From: Bathynomus jamesi
Lineage: Eukaryota; Arthropoda; Malacostraca; Isopoda; Cirolanidae
DNA length: 64,000 nt
Direction of reading: 5' to 3'
NCBI GenBank assembly: GCA_023014485.1
Contig: JAJOZX010001735.1
Span: 336,001 to 400,000, forward strand
The notes under the pieces were generated by a model. The model was not told where the DNA came from. It saw only the letters and a list, made by a program, of their open reading frames with translations, and ran no database searches. Positions 32,813 to 42,249 of the stretch are shown piece by piece. A program made the position numbers and the translations under genes. The first letter of the stretch is position 1; each line of letters opens with the position of its first letter.

Positions 32813-34173
32813 CAGGGTGGGGCACGGGAATCAAGTGTTTTTTGAATAGCTAGTAATCGGCCATTAGGAATGGGAGGGGCGTGCGGTAGGTAGCATTCCA
32901 TTCCTGGGTTCATAGCATTTAACTTTAACTAACACTCACCTTTATCTTTCAGGTGCCATCATGGAGCAGTGGACGTTAGAACACCGCATGTTCGCGTATG
33001 ATCATTTTGTTAGGAGTGGCGAGTCAGTGACAGCAGTTCAGCGTGCGTTTCGCCGCAGATTCAACATTCATCGAAATGACTCTGTTCCCGCTCGTGACAC
33101 AATCTTACGTTGGGTTAACAATCTTCGAACAGGAGGCTCAATAATGAAAACAAAACCGAAGGGGCCGCAACGCACTGTGCGTACTCCAGAGAACGTTGAA
33201 AGGGTCAGACAAGCGATGTTGCAAAGCCCAGGCCGCTCTGCTCGGAGACATTCAGCTGCACTCGGAATCAGCAATCGTACTGTTAGACGGATTTTGCATG
33301 AAGAATTACATTTTCACCCATACAAGTTAGCGATGGTGCAGGAATTGAATGTAAACGATTGCCCCCAACGACTGAATTTTGCACAGGAAATGCTTGCACT
33401 TTATGAGCAGAATGAAAACATGATGGTGGTAATGAGTGATGAAGCCCATTTCCACCTTAATGGGGCCGTCAACAATCAAAACTGTCGGTATTGGGCTGCT
33501 GAAAATCCGCGACAACTCCATGAAAAACCGCTGCATAGCCCTAAGGTTACAGTTTGGTGCGCGGTGGGAAAGTTTGGCGTCATCGGTCCCTATTTCTTCG
33601 AACAAAATGGGGTTACCGTTACCATAACATCTGGGCGTTACATTGAGATGGTGAACACCTTTTTCATCCCTGAGTTACGAAGAAGGCGTATTGCTCGTCG
33701 ACATTTGTGGTTTCAGCAAGATGGGGCCACGCCACACACCGCCAGAGCGTCAATGGCTGTTCTTCGCCCCCTGTTTCCCAACCATCTCATTTCGAGATTT
33801 GGTGACATTGCATGGCCCCCTCGGTCCCCTGACTTGTCCACATGTGACTTCTTTCTATGGGGGTACCTCAAGTCACGTGTCTACGAGGACAAGCCCCGTA
33901 CATTAGATGCATTGAAGGAAGCGATCCGTCAACAAATCATCCAAATCAACAGAGACCTGCTGGGAAGAGTGGAGGCCAATTTTCGTAAACGCCTTCAACA
34001 ATGCGTCGACGGCCAAGGACATCATATGCCAGATATAATTTTCGGTACATGATTATTATGACATGAAATGCTATGTTCTTACGAATGTTGTTCTACCAAT
34101 ATATTTTCTTTACAAAAATAAATATCATTTTCCTGATTATTCCAAAAACACTTGGTTCCCGTGCCCCACCCTA
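32813..34173 (+). mobile_element. Intact mariner/Tc1-superfamily element inserted in T1 (1361 bp)
   Basis: Inverted ends of about 34 bp: CAGGGTGGGGCACGGGAATC and, reversed at the right, TAGGGTGGGGCACGGGAACC. TA lies on both sides (32811-32812 and 34174-34175). Removing the element plus one TA restores an uninterrupted host frame reading RLYVCTRNLDK. A splice-acceptor-like ATCTTTCAG lies eight bases before the ATG. It is the youngest-looking coding element in the window. Confidence 0.95.
32961..34052 (+). CDS. mariner-superfamily transposase, intact, 363 aa
   Basis: Cut-and-paste transposase that would bind its own terminal repeats in the nucleus and insert at TA. The N-terminal 120 residues hold a double helix-turn-helix (FAYDHFVRSGESVTAVQRAF, TILRWVNNLRTGGS, then SARRHSAALGISNRTVRRIL). 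The catalytic triad is D160 (VMSDEAHFHLNG), D254 (LWFQQDGATPHTA) and D291 (PPRSPDLSTCDFFLWGYLKS). By my count 36 residues separate the second and third Asp, unlike 34 in classic mariner. ATG at 32961 follows an acceptor-like TTTCAG. No stop or frameshift is seen, so it could be active. Length and domain order fit the superfamily. Confidence 0.95.
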   Translation: MEQWTLEHRMFAYDHFVRSGESVTAVQRAFRRRFNIHRNDSVPARDTILRWVNNLRTGGSIMKTKPKGPQRTVRTPENVERVRQAMLQSPGRSARRHSAALGISNRTVRRILHEELHFHPYKLAMVQELNVNDCPQRLNFAQEMLALYEQNENMMVVMSDEAHFHLNGAVNNQNCRYWAAENPRQLHEKPLHSPKVTVWCAVGKFGVIGPYFFEQNGVTVTITSGRYIEMVNTFFIPELRRRRIARRHLWFQQDGATPHTARASMAVLRPLFPNHLISRFGDIAWPPRSPDLSTCDFFLWGYLKSRVYEDKPRTLDALKEAIRQQIIQINRDLLGRVEANFRKRLQQCVDGQGHHMPDIIFGT

Positions 34174-34868
34174 TATGTCTGTACACGGAATCTGGACAAA
34201 AACATCCAAGACCTAGTAAAAATTATAATGCTGGTTTACGCTCCAGGCTGGTTTTTGATAGTCTCATCCAAAGGCAACTAAGGGAGCATCTAATTTTTGG
34301 TATATCATGCACTTGCTTAAAGGCTTAAATAAAAAGCATCGGATGATTATGGAGCGTGTCCTCAGAAATAACGCTTATTTTGCCCACCCAGAAAATATCT
34401 TACTCTCAATGATAACAGACACAAGAAGAGAGGTCAGAGAGCTGGCTCTTCAGCACATCATTCGAGCAAGAACTAGGAGCACCAATGCGAGAAATTTTGA
34501 GCTGCCAAAAACACTGAACTTTGAAGCAGACGATTATCCTAACATGATCGACTGGGACAACGAAACCATCACCCCTCCACCTATTTTACAGAATTTGACA
34601 AATGATGATCTTCTTAAAGTTCGAAATGAATCACTTCAGCTTATTCCTTTTCCTTGTCACACAGAAGCATCACAAGATAGAATTGGTTACGAAAACAGAC
34701 ATAAATTTATTTTGAATGTACTGAAGTCGAGAAAAAAGCTACCTGTGTTCTAATGGAAAGGCCAGTGGTGTCAGTAATTTACGATTTTAAATTTCTTAAG
34801 GTGAATATTTTGATTTTAGTATGCTTCAATTGATTATTTATTTAAGTAATATACGGAGAAAGATTTCT

Positions 34869-34872
<4 letters not shown>

Positions 34873-34911
<39 letters not shown>

Positions 34912-34921
34912 ATATATATAT
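34873..34921. repeat. (TA)n tract inside T1
   Basis: Two TA runs joined at TATTATAT, downstream of the T1 coding region. Confidence 0.95.
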
Positions 34922-35149
34922 AACTTACTTTAACTTTACTTATATCATTATTTACTTTAATCTTTGTCATTTATCAGGTTTTTTATTCAAAGAATTGGTT
35001 TCAATTTCATTTCAATTTAAAAAAAGGGGGGCATATGCAACGGGTAGAGGGGGCGCATAGCGGTGTAATTACAGTATGTTGTTTAGGGGCCCAAAGGAAA
35101 CTCCGAGCAGTGTGTAGAATAAGAATACAAAATTTCGACCCCGCCCTAA

Positions 35150-35162
35150 TATATATATATAT

Positions 35163-35200
<38 letters not shown>
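35150..35200. repeat. (TA)n tract, right flank of T1
   Basis: TA runs that follow the CCCTAA end of T1 immediately. Confidence 0.95.
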
Positions 35201-35205
<5 letters not shown>

Positions 35206-35504
35206 AAATTGAACTACAAGCATTCAACTCAAAACAAAAACAAATTATACATTGTGAGGTTGGTGAATAGCAAAGAAAATAACTACCTTAATTTTGTCCT
35301 TCTTAATATTCAAAGTAAGATCAAACTATGACTAAGACAATATACAAGAAAAAGAAAGAAAAGTTACCAAAATAACTTATAAGTAACATATCAATATTAG
35401 TGTGAAATAATAGAACAGAGTTATTATTGTTGTAACTTCATATTCTACTAATTACTATTGGTTATTTTATACTTTTAACTATATTAGTATAATTTTACTG
35501 ATAA

Positions 35505-35672
35505 TAAAGAGTAACGCGTAACGAGTAACGCGCTGTTTTGATTAAAAATTTAACTACGTTACCAAAAACGTTACCAAATTTGAAAAATAGTGTCGTTACC
35601 ACTGAGGTTACTAAAAATGTGACGTCGTTAGTAACGTCGCTACTAATAACGACATTACTGCCCAACAGTATA
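35505..35672. mobile_element. hAT terminal fragment (TAACG-rich)
   Basis: Repeated GTAACG/CGTTAC words and a terminus GACATTACTGCCCAACAGTA, which resembles the CAGTGTTGGGCAGTAA ends of some hAT elements, lie next to (TA)n. No left end or coding region was found. The assignment is tentative. Confidence 0.45.
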
Positions 35673-35725
35673 TATATATATTATATATATATGTAATTTT
35701 ATATATATATATATATACACACACA

Positions 35726-37354
35726 CAGTGGCGTTCAAAAGTCTGCGTCCACCTCAGTTTTAGACAATTTCTAGAAAATAATACAACTCTGAGAAAGTAT
35801 GTCCGCTATATTAAGGTATTTTCTTTTACAAGAAATGGTATTGCATATATATTCTCCTACATGTGTAAGTAATGTAGCATTTATTTCATAAGAAAGGACA
35901 CATTAATGAAAATGGTCCTTTTTGGTCCTGTTACGTTTTTTTTCTTTGCAGTATAAGAACACCGATTTTAACCCAGGTATTGGTGACAGACCATAGCCAA
36001 ATGTTATTAATCCTCAAAATAGTGTATTCATACAGTAATTTTAACAACTGGTCTATTATAAATGATAAAACCAATTAGTCATTGACATTGTAGCAATTTG
36101 ATTAAAGAATAATTAATAATGTTCTCTATTCTCTATTTACAGGCCGTAATTAAAATGTCTAAGGAACTAAGTTTATCTCAGAGAGGACGAATAATTGCCC
36201 TTTCAAGAGAGGGAATGTCCCAACGCCAGATCTCGGCAAAAATTAACGTTTCAAAAGGGGCCGTCCAAAGAACTATAAGCGGATATAAAGAATCTGGATC
36301 GTGCTCTTCAAAGACAAGATCTGGCAGAGACTAAAGTGACTTCTGATTCTGAGGATTATTACATCAAGGTTACATCACTACGTGACAGAAAAGCCACAGC
36401 TACACAGATTCAGGCACAGTTTAATGAACAACGGGACTCTCCAATAAGTACAAGTACTATAAAAAGAAAATTCATAAAAGCTGGTCTTCATGGCAGAGTT
36501 GCTGTGTCCAAACCACTACTGAGGAAACAAAATAAGGCTAAAAGATTGGAGTGGACGAGAGAATATCAAAATTTTACTGTAGACGACTGGAAAAAAGTTC
36601 TTTTTACTGATGAATCAAAAGTAGAACTTTTTGGGTCTCAGAGAAGAGTTTATGTTAGACGTGAACCAACGAAAAACTGATAGGTCCCTGCATAAAACAT
36701 TCAGCAAAACATGGTGGAGGCAACATTCAAGTTTGAAGTTGTTTCAGTTATTCTGGAGTTGGAGATCTTCACAGAATTATGAAACTTACACTCTCACAAA
36801 AGAGAAGTACCACTCCAGACTAGTGAGACACGCAATACCATCAGGATTGAGGCTTTGTGGTCAAGGATTCATTTTCCAGCAGGATAACGACCCAAAGCAC
36901 ACGTCTAACCTTTGCATGAACTATCTTAACGAGAAAAAAAATGAAGGTGTTCTACAAATTATGAAGTTTCCTCCACAAAGTCCTGATCTCAATCCAATAG
37001 AGCATCTTTGGGACCATTTGAAGAGTCTGAAAGCTAAAAAGAATATAACTTCTCTCGATTCTCTCTTGGAGAATGTAGAAGAATGCTGGAACGGAATAGC
37101 ACAAGATGTTATCCAGAAACTTATCGAATCTATGCCTCACAGAGTGGAAGCTGTCATTAAAGCAAAAGGAGGTCATATCGTTTATTAATGAGACTATGCC
37201 ATTAAATTGTTAATTTCTTTACTAATTTATAATAATTACCTTTAGAAGCAAATAATGTAACAATAAAAAATCAAATTTTGTTGTAATTATCATATATTTG
37301 TACAAGTTATAATAAATTGGGTGATTATTAGGTGGACGCAGACTTTTGAACGTC

Positions 37355-37357
<3 letters not shown>
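35726..37357 (+). mobile_element. Tc1-like element with frameshifted transposase (1632 bp)
   Basis: The ends share GTTCAAAAGTCTGCGTCCAC then CT in inverted orientation: left CAGTGGCGTTC, right reversed AATGACGTTC. They lie in a CA/TA context on the left and (TA)n on the right. The right end is followed by ATATA. A splice-acceptor-like TATTTACAG precedes the transposase start. Confidence 0.9.
36155..37188 (+). pseudogene. Tc1-like transposase, two or three frameshifts
   Basis: Segment 1 (36155-36334) carries the first helix-turn-helix (MSQRQISAKINVSKGAVQRT) and a GRPR-like SKTRSGRD. Segment 2 (36336-36680) has the second HTH region and the first Asp (KKVLFTDESKVELFG). Segment 3 (36690-37188) has the second Asp (FIFQQDNDPKHTSNL) and the Glu (PPQSPDLNPIEHLWDHLKS), and ends GHIVY. 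By my count 38 residues lie between the second Asp and the Glu, against 34 in Tc1. The frame breaks between segments make it inactive. ATG at 36155 is chosen because it follows the TATTTACAG acceptor-like site. Confidence 0.92.
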
Positions 37358-37392
<35 letters not shown>

Positions 37393-37394
37393 GT

Positions 37395-37460
37395 ATGATA
37401 CACACAGACCGTGCGTGGAACAAGGAATTCTTCTGGGATAATTAAATCCACTATAGTCCG
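37395..37460. repeat. Direct repeat flanking T2, left copy
   Basis: ACACACAGACCGTGCGTGGA, then ACAAGGAATTCTTCTGGGAT and AATTAAATCCACTATA, recurs on the same strand at 41781-41838 with about five differences. T2 and a mariner foldback lie between the copies. Confidence 0.85.
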
Positions 37461-37800
37461 AATAAGTAATGGTAAATGACAAATACCATAGTTTTTCTTT
37501 TTCATGATGCTAGCCCGACGTGGGCAACGGGTCACTCGCAAAGAGGTCCCATAAATATAGCTTCCCTCACCAGCTATCTGCAAAGCAGACAGGATCCAGC
37601 TTTGGGACATGGATCTAGGGTTTAAAGCAGCCTAGCCCTGCTACATTTAGAACCTCAATATAAGCAAAAGACTCGCTGTCTTCACGTCAGATTGAATACA
37701 TCAAAGAAAAAGGGGTAACTATTATATTTTAGCCAAAAACCAAAACTTAAACCTCAACTGGCAGAATTGAGCGTCCACTTTTCAAGGCACATAACATGAT
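37461..37800. other. Unique segment between Tc1-like element and T2
   Basis: Moderate-GC sequence with no open frame of note. A short match to a tRNA-like or SINE body was looked for and not found. Confidence 0.4.
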
Positions 37801-37802
37801 AT

Positions 37803-37870
<68 letters not shown>
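37801..37870. repeat. (TA)n tract, left flank of T2
   Basis: TA run of about 30 units ending at the TTAGGGCGGG end of T2. Confidence 0.97.
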
Positions 37871-37874
<4 letters not shown>

Positions 37875-38663
37875 GGCGGGTCGATTTTCCACATGTTTTG
37901 AAATCGCAAAGTGAATAAGTGCCCAGTAGTTAGGTTTGGTTGAGAAATGAACCCCAAAAATTTTTTTGGAGCAAACGGATAAGGGCCTGCTTGCGGATTT
38001 GCAATTAAAGTTTGTTATGGTTTTTTACCCAATTTTCGTCATACGCGATAGGTAAACTCGTCATTTTTGAAGACATAATATTAACTAATTATAGATGTAG
38101 CAACTCAATATCATTTTCTATCCCAAGAGGAGACAATGCCTAATGTATATCATGTGTTTTAAGTGTAAAATGATAAAATTTCGTTGAAAAAACATGCATT
38201 TTTGCTAATTTATTCACATATTTTGGCTACAAAACTTGAAAAAATACTTTCAAAAGGTGATAAATCCAAAAAAATCATGTTCTCATGTGAAAAGAAAAAC
38301 TATTTATATAAATCATCATAAGATTGAGAATAATGTCCTTTTGACATAAATGCAGGACGCATCTTCCTGCTCAGTACTTTAGTAAGGACACATCTGTGAC
38401 GAGTTTCGAACCCGTACACGGTGTGGGAAGCCTCTGTCACTAATTTCACACTCCTCTCAACACTCTGAGAGTGAGAAGGCAAGTCTGGAATGTCTGGCTT
38501 AGTGTTAGTGTCCATGAATGACTGGATTTCTTCATCAGATAGGTGCTGTGTGGTAGGTGGTTCCATGACATCAGGGTCAGTGAGGTCGATGAGCTCATGC
38601 CAGTGATTTGCATTCCAATTCACCTGGGGAATTTTCTTCCCTGCTTCCTGGTTGCTCTTCATT

Positions 38664-38879
38664 CTATAAATGAAAAATGAAAATGAAAATATAAATGAAA
38701 ATATAAATAAAAATAAAAATATAAATATAAATGAAAAATAGTACTCAAATATTGCCGTTTCAATAATACAAACAAATACCCACTTAAAGTGACAATTATA
38801 ATATTTTTTCCATATTTTTTGGAGAATAACTCAGCTTTGGCAAAAAAATAAAAATAATTACAAGAAGCGCAAAATTTAC
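38664..38879 (-). other. Putative intron 2 of T2 gene
   Basis: Donor GTAAAT and acceptor TTATAG on the minus strand. The interior near the acceptor is a TTTATATTTTCAT-type simple repeat. The codon AG|A is split and the downstream frame continues the family motif order. Confidence 0.75.
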
Positions 38880-40066
38880 CTGTGTCTGAGAGTGAGTATA
38901 GTCTGAAGCCCAAGATTCCTGATTCTGGCTTCATCATCTTTCACCATGGCATAGAGGATGTTCTCAGGTCGGAGGCAGAAAACATTACCCTGGATGTTCT
39001 GCTTTACAATGCGTTTTACATCATCAAATGGAATCAGCCTCAGTCGGCTGATAGCAGAGAAGAGGATGCGAGGAGAATCATGCAGCTTAGAGGATGCCTT
39101 TATCTCAAACCATGCAAGAGCATAAACTCGAACAATGTAATGGACCAACTTTTTCAAATTCAGGTTTGGTCTGTTATCTCTTGTGTACAAACAAAGAAGT
39201 CGTATGGCAAGAGTTAACCATCTTGCATGGTTAAGTGGACCAATCTTCCAAGCAGCCCATCTGTCATCTACTCTCCCTGATCCGATTCCTCTGCAATACC
39301 TCTCATACCTGAGGTTCATCCTGGATATCTTCTGCGCACCTTTGCCCAAGGGGCCCGCTGAAACTTCTTGGGCCAGTTGTCACTCCATCCATTTTTTGAA
39401 AAGAGCTTTTAGTGGGAGTTCATTCTGATGCAGTGCGCAACCAATAGTGTACAGTTTCCTCCCCAGAGTTTCTTCAAGTTTTACCACTAAACCACTCTTC
39501 CAGCCAGTGTTGGTTGCGGTATTATCAAGAAAAATGTCTCGGACACTTTCAAGGCTATTATATTCTTCAAGAACACTGAATGTCTCCTGAGCAAGGACTT
39601 CACCAGTGGCGCCTATAACAGGAATTGTTCTGTGGGTCAAGTAGGCGCCAGGAGATTTTCCATCTTCATAGGTGAAGGTGAGGTGATGTTCCGCGTCAAC
39701 ACACTTTCTGAGAACAGTTTCCCCTTCAGGTGTCTCTATTTCTTTGTAAATCATGGTATTCTCGTCAACCTTCCCATCCACACCAACATAAATGAGCTGT
39801 GTCTTTTTCTCTGATTCCACACCATCACTAACTACCCAAATTTGGGCTTTGGCCCTGTCTAATTTGCACTTGTCAATCATGATGTGATTGATGTCAACTT
39901 CAGGTCTCAGTAGGTGTTTGATGTCATGGAGCAAGGTATTCCCAAGAGCTGCGCCCAGATTTGATGAACATTCACCTCTAACAAGTTTCATAGCATATCT
40001 GGGAAACTTTAAAAGGCTGTAGTCTCCTGAAGGCCTCTTCCTAGGCTGCCATTCATCTTCTCCTTC

Positions 40067-40219
40067 CTGAAAATAAATGGAAAATATTAATGCGGTTTCT
40101 GTTTATTTATTTATTTATTTAATTTATTTATTTTTATTTATTTATTTATTTAATTTATTTATTTATTTATTTATTTATTTATAATTATATATAATTAATA
40201 TAAATAAAAGGAAACTAAC
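40067..40219 (-). other. Putative intron 1 of T2 gene, with (TTTA)n repeat
   Basis: Donor GTTAGT and acceptor TTTTCAG on the minus strand flank a TTTA-rich simple repeat (40098-40190). The frame continues exactly in phase 0 across it. Confidence 0.75.
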
Positions 40220-41320
40220 CTCGCCACCAGATGAACTGCTTGTAAGTCCAGGCAACTCTGTAGGCTGTATGAAAGATCCTACTAGCTCAACTTCCTCCTG
40301 AGGTAGTACATGTTGCTGTCCTTATTTGGCCTTCCTGTCTCTTTTGGCAGCAGCTGTGTCCACTGAAGACAGCTGGTATGCACCCTTAGGACCTGTTTTG
40401 GATCGCTGATCACGAAGGTATGCTCTTTCTTCAAGTGGCACCTTTGCATTTCGAGGGCAAACACAGATGATGTGTTCTTGTGTACACTTGTCCTTCTTAC
40501 AGTATACTCTTGAATCACTGCAAGGCAAAATATCCAAAGAACAAGAACAGGCAGAAATATCAGAAAGTTTGTCCAAGTTAGCATCCAGATTTCGCTTGAC
40601 ACTTGCCTTAGCATGCTTGCGATTAATGTCTTTCACAAGAGTGAGTAGGTCTTTAACCTTTCTGTTAATGGATTTGTCATTAATCAAAGGCAGCCTTGGA
40701 TTCACTGAAGACCAAATGGATTTTAAATCCTTGCTAACTTGCTGCACTAAGGCCCAAAAATCTGCGCCACGGTTAGCATGATTAAGGTCATAATAGTATT
40801 GAATCAGCTGCCTGTAAGTGCTTGGTTCGGTCATTAATAATTCACAAGGACCACCTCCATACTTTTCTTCACTTTTCTTTCGGGTCAGGTGTCTTGTTTT
40901 CGCTTTCGGCATTATTTACACCGGAAAATCTGAAACATAATGAAAAGTGTTAATGCGAATAGCAATATGTAAGAAATAAGCGTGAATGGTCACAGGAAAT
41001 ATAATATTTTACCATTATTTTTTAATAAAGATGCATAATTAATAATTATATAAAAATACAAGCAAAACGTTAATATTTATGCTTATAGAAACAAGTTAAT
41101 AATTTTGGGTTTGCTTTGTTTTGGTTGCGCGTATGCCGCATACGAGATTTTACGCATGAAGCGACAACAGAAAAAATTAAAAACTTAAAAGCTAAATTCG
41201 CATTCTGATCTTTTATCAAAATGCATTTCTTTGTGATTTTCACATTTCATAGATGAAACGACAACTACTGGATGTTTATTCGCTTTCTGGTACCAACTTC
41301 GACCACCCCTAATATATATA

Positions 41321-41709
41321 CAGGGTGTCCCAAAAAAACTATATACTCTTTATAGCATCATATATTTTATAATTTAAAAAAACCAAACAATATATTGTTA
41401 TAGCAATTGCCAGTGAAAGGTAAATTAGTAATCTAAGTGATCAAAATGTTATAGCGAGTTGTTTGCATATAAAATTTAATTAACTACGCCAAGTGCTCAA
41501 AATGTTCTCCGGCGGCATTTTGAACATTTTGAGCACTTGGCGTAGTTAATTAAATTTTATATGCAAACAACTCGCTATAACATTTTGATCACTTAGATTA
41601 CTAATTTACCTTTCATTGACAATTGCTATAACAATATAATGTTTGGTTTTTTTTAATTATAAAATATATGATGCTATAAAGAGTATATAGTTTTTTTGGG
41701 GACACCCTG
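41321..41709. mobile_element. mariner foldback palindrome (389 bp)
   Basis: Arms of about 190 bp begin CAGGGTGTCCCAAAAAAACT on the left and CAGGGTGTCCCCAAAAAAAC on the right (reversed), and are more than 90 percent complementary up to the centre near 41512. TA lies on both sides. The arm resembles one end of a mariner-type element duplicated in inverted orientation. A much shorter element with the same ends lies at 63682-63759. Confidence 0.9.
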
Positions 41710-41740
<31 letters not shown>

Positions 41741-41847
41741 GGGATTGAACTCAGAATAGTCCCCTGAGGTTTTTTCATGACACACACAGACCGTGCATGG
41801 AACAAGGAACTCTTCTGGGAAAATTAAATCTACTATATATATATATA

Positions 41848-41904
<57 letters not shown>
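41710..41904. repeat. (TA)n tracts around the right copy of the direct repeat
   Basis: TA runs at 41710-41740 and 41837-41904 enclose the repeat (41781-41838) that also lies at 37395-37460. Confidence 0.9.
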
Positions 41905-41907
<3 letters not shown>

Positions 41908-42249
41908 GTGATTTTTCTGCCGGAACGGACTGGTACGGCGTAGTGGTACCTTTAAATGAATTCACATAAAAAATTAAACAAAAAGATCATCCTACACAGA
42001 AATCACTTCTGATAAAAATATTGTTTTTTTATTCTCCAGCAACCTCCAAAGCGTAACTTGTCAAATATTATCCTAAAACATGGACCGTACTACAATTACA
42101 CCATTATTACTGTTGACAGATTAGAATTTATAAATGTCCCTCTTCACACAATATAATTAATAGACACTTATTTACCCATAAAGCCTGAAGAGTTTTTTAT
42201 CAAAGATTGAAGCAATCTCTCGGAAAAAAGTTACTATGTAATGACGCAA
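41905..42249. other. Possible 5' part of a hAT element
   Basis: Starts AGTGATTTTTCTGCCGGAAC right after (TA)n, plausible as an outer end of the hAT relic that follows. No clear partner end was found downstream. Confidence 0.35.

Larger units (their letters stand above)
31376..34753 (+). pseudogene. T1 transposase-like protein, intronless, broken
   Basis: Residues 1-287 (31376-32236) are continuous. A Cys cluster C118, C120, C122, C132, C134 (CTCTCYDKK, DCRCDI) is followed by VPMIEW and an acidic stretch. A frameshift near 32225 leads to IEGIGFDGRKDQTKKKKGME. A deletion near 32385, judged against T2 to be about 30-35 codons, joins to ADGTPVNTGRIGGV (32391 on), CLLHANELPFRH and HHARWLTRANRILRLY, where the mariner element is inserted. 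After the insert the frame resumes CTRNLDKNIQDLVKIIMLVY, shifts near 34257, then gives FAHPENILLSMITD, TLNFEADDYPNMIDW and FPCHTEAS, and ends KLPVF. The D, CxxH and RW motifs suggest an RNase-H-fold transposase. No known name. Confidence 0.8.
30899..35149 (+). mobile_element. T1: uncharacterised TIR transposon-like element, copy 1
   Basis: The left end is TTAGGGGCGGTCGAA and the right end, reversed, is TTAGGGCGGGGTCGAA. Both abut (TA)n tracts, so the target is probably TA-rich and its duplication cannot be read. It encodes a plus-strand protein (31376-34753, broken) homologous to that of T2. A mariner-type element (32813-34173) is inserted in its reading frame. Without that insert it would be about 2.9 kb. 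TAGGG termini and the protein motifs resemble hAT, but the family is not one I can name. Confidence 0.75.
38300..40912 (-). pseudogene. T2 transposase-like protein, three exons, two in-frame stops
   Basis: Inferred exons: 40912-40220, 40066-38880 and 38663-38300, joined by a 153-nt intron (GAG|GTTAGT to TTTTCAG|GAAG) and a 216-nt intron (CACAG|GTAAAT to TTATAG|AATG). Phase is kept across both and totals 747 codons. The N-terminal Cys cluster is C122, C124, C131, C138, C143, C150, C152. Exon 2 has DGVESEKKTQLIYVGVDGK, DNTATNTGWKSGLV, GCALHQNELPLK, NHARWLTLAIRLLCLY and RPENILYAMVKD. Exon 3 has VNWNANHWHELIDL and SHSQSVERSVKLVTEA. In-frame TAA (40324-40322, codon 197) and TGA (39382-39380, where Trp would fit) interrupt an otherwise open frame. 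These are recent point inactivations, or read-through or sequence errors. Confidence 0.8.
37871..41312 (-). mobile_element. T2: uncharacterised TIR transposon-like element, copy 2 (3442 bp)
   Basis: The left end is TTAGGGCGGGTCGATTTT and the right end, reversed, is TTAGGGGTGGTCGAAGTTGG, flanked by (TA)n on both sides. The minus strand encodes a three-exon protein homologous to T1's. T1 and T2 converge and are only 2.7 kb apart but diverged, so they are separate insertions and not a recent duplication. Confidence 0.78.
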
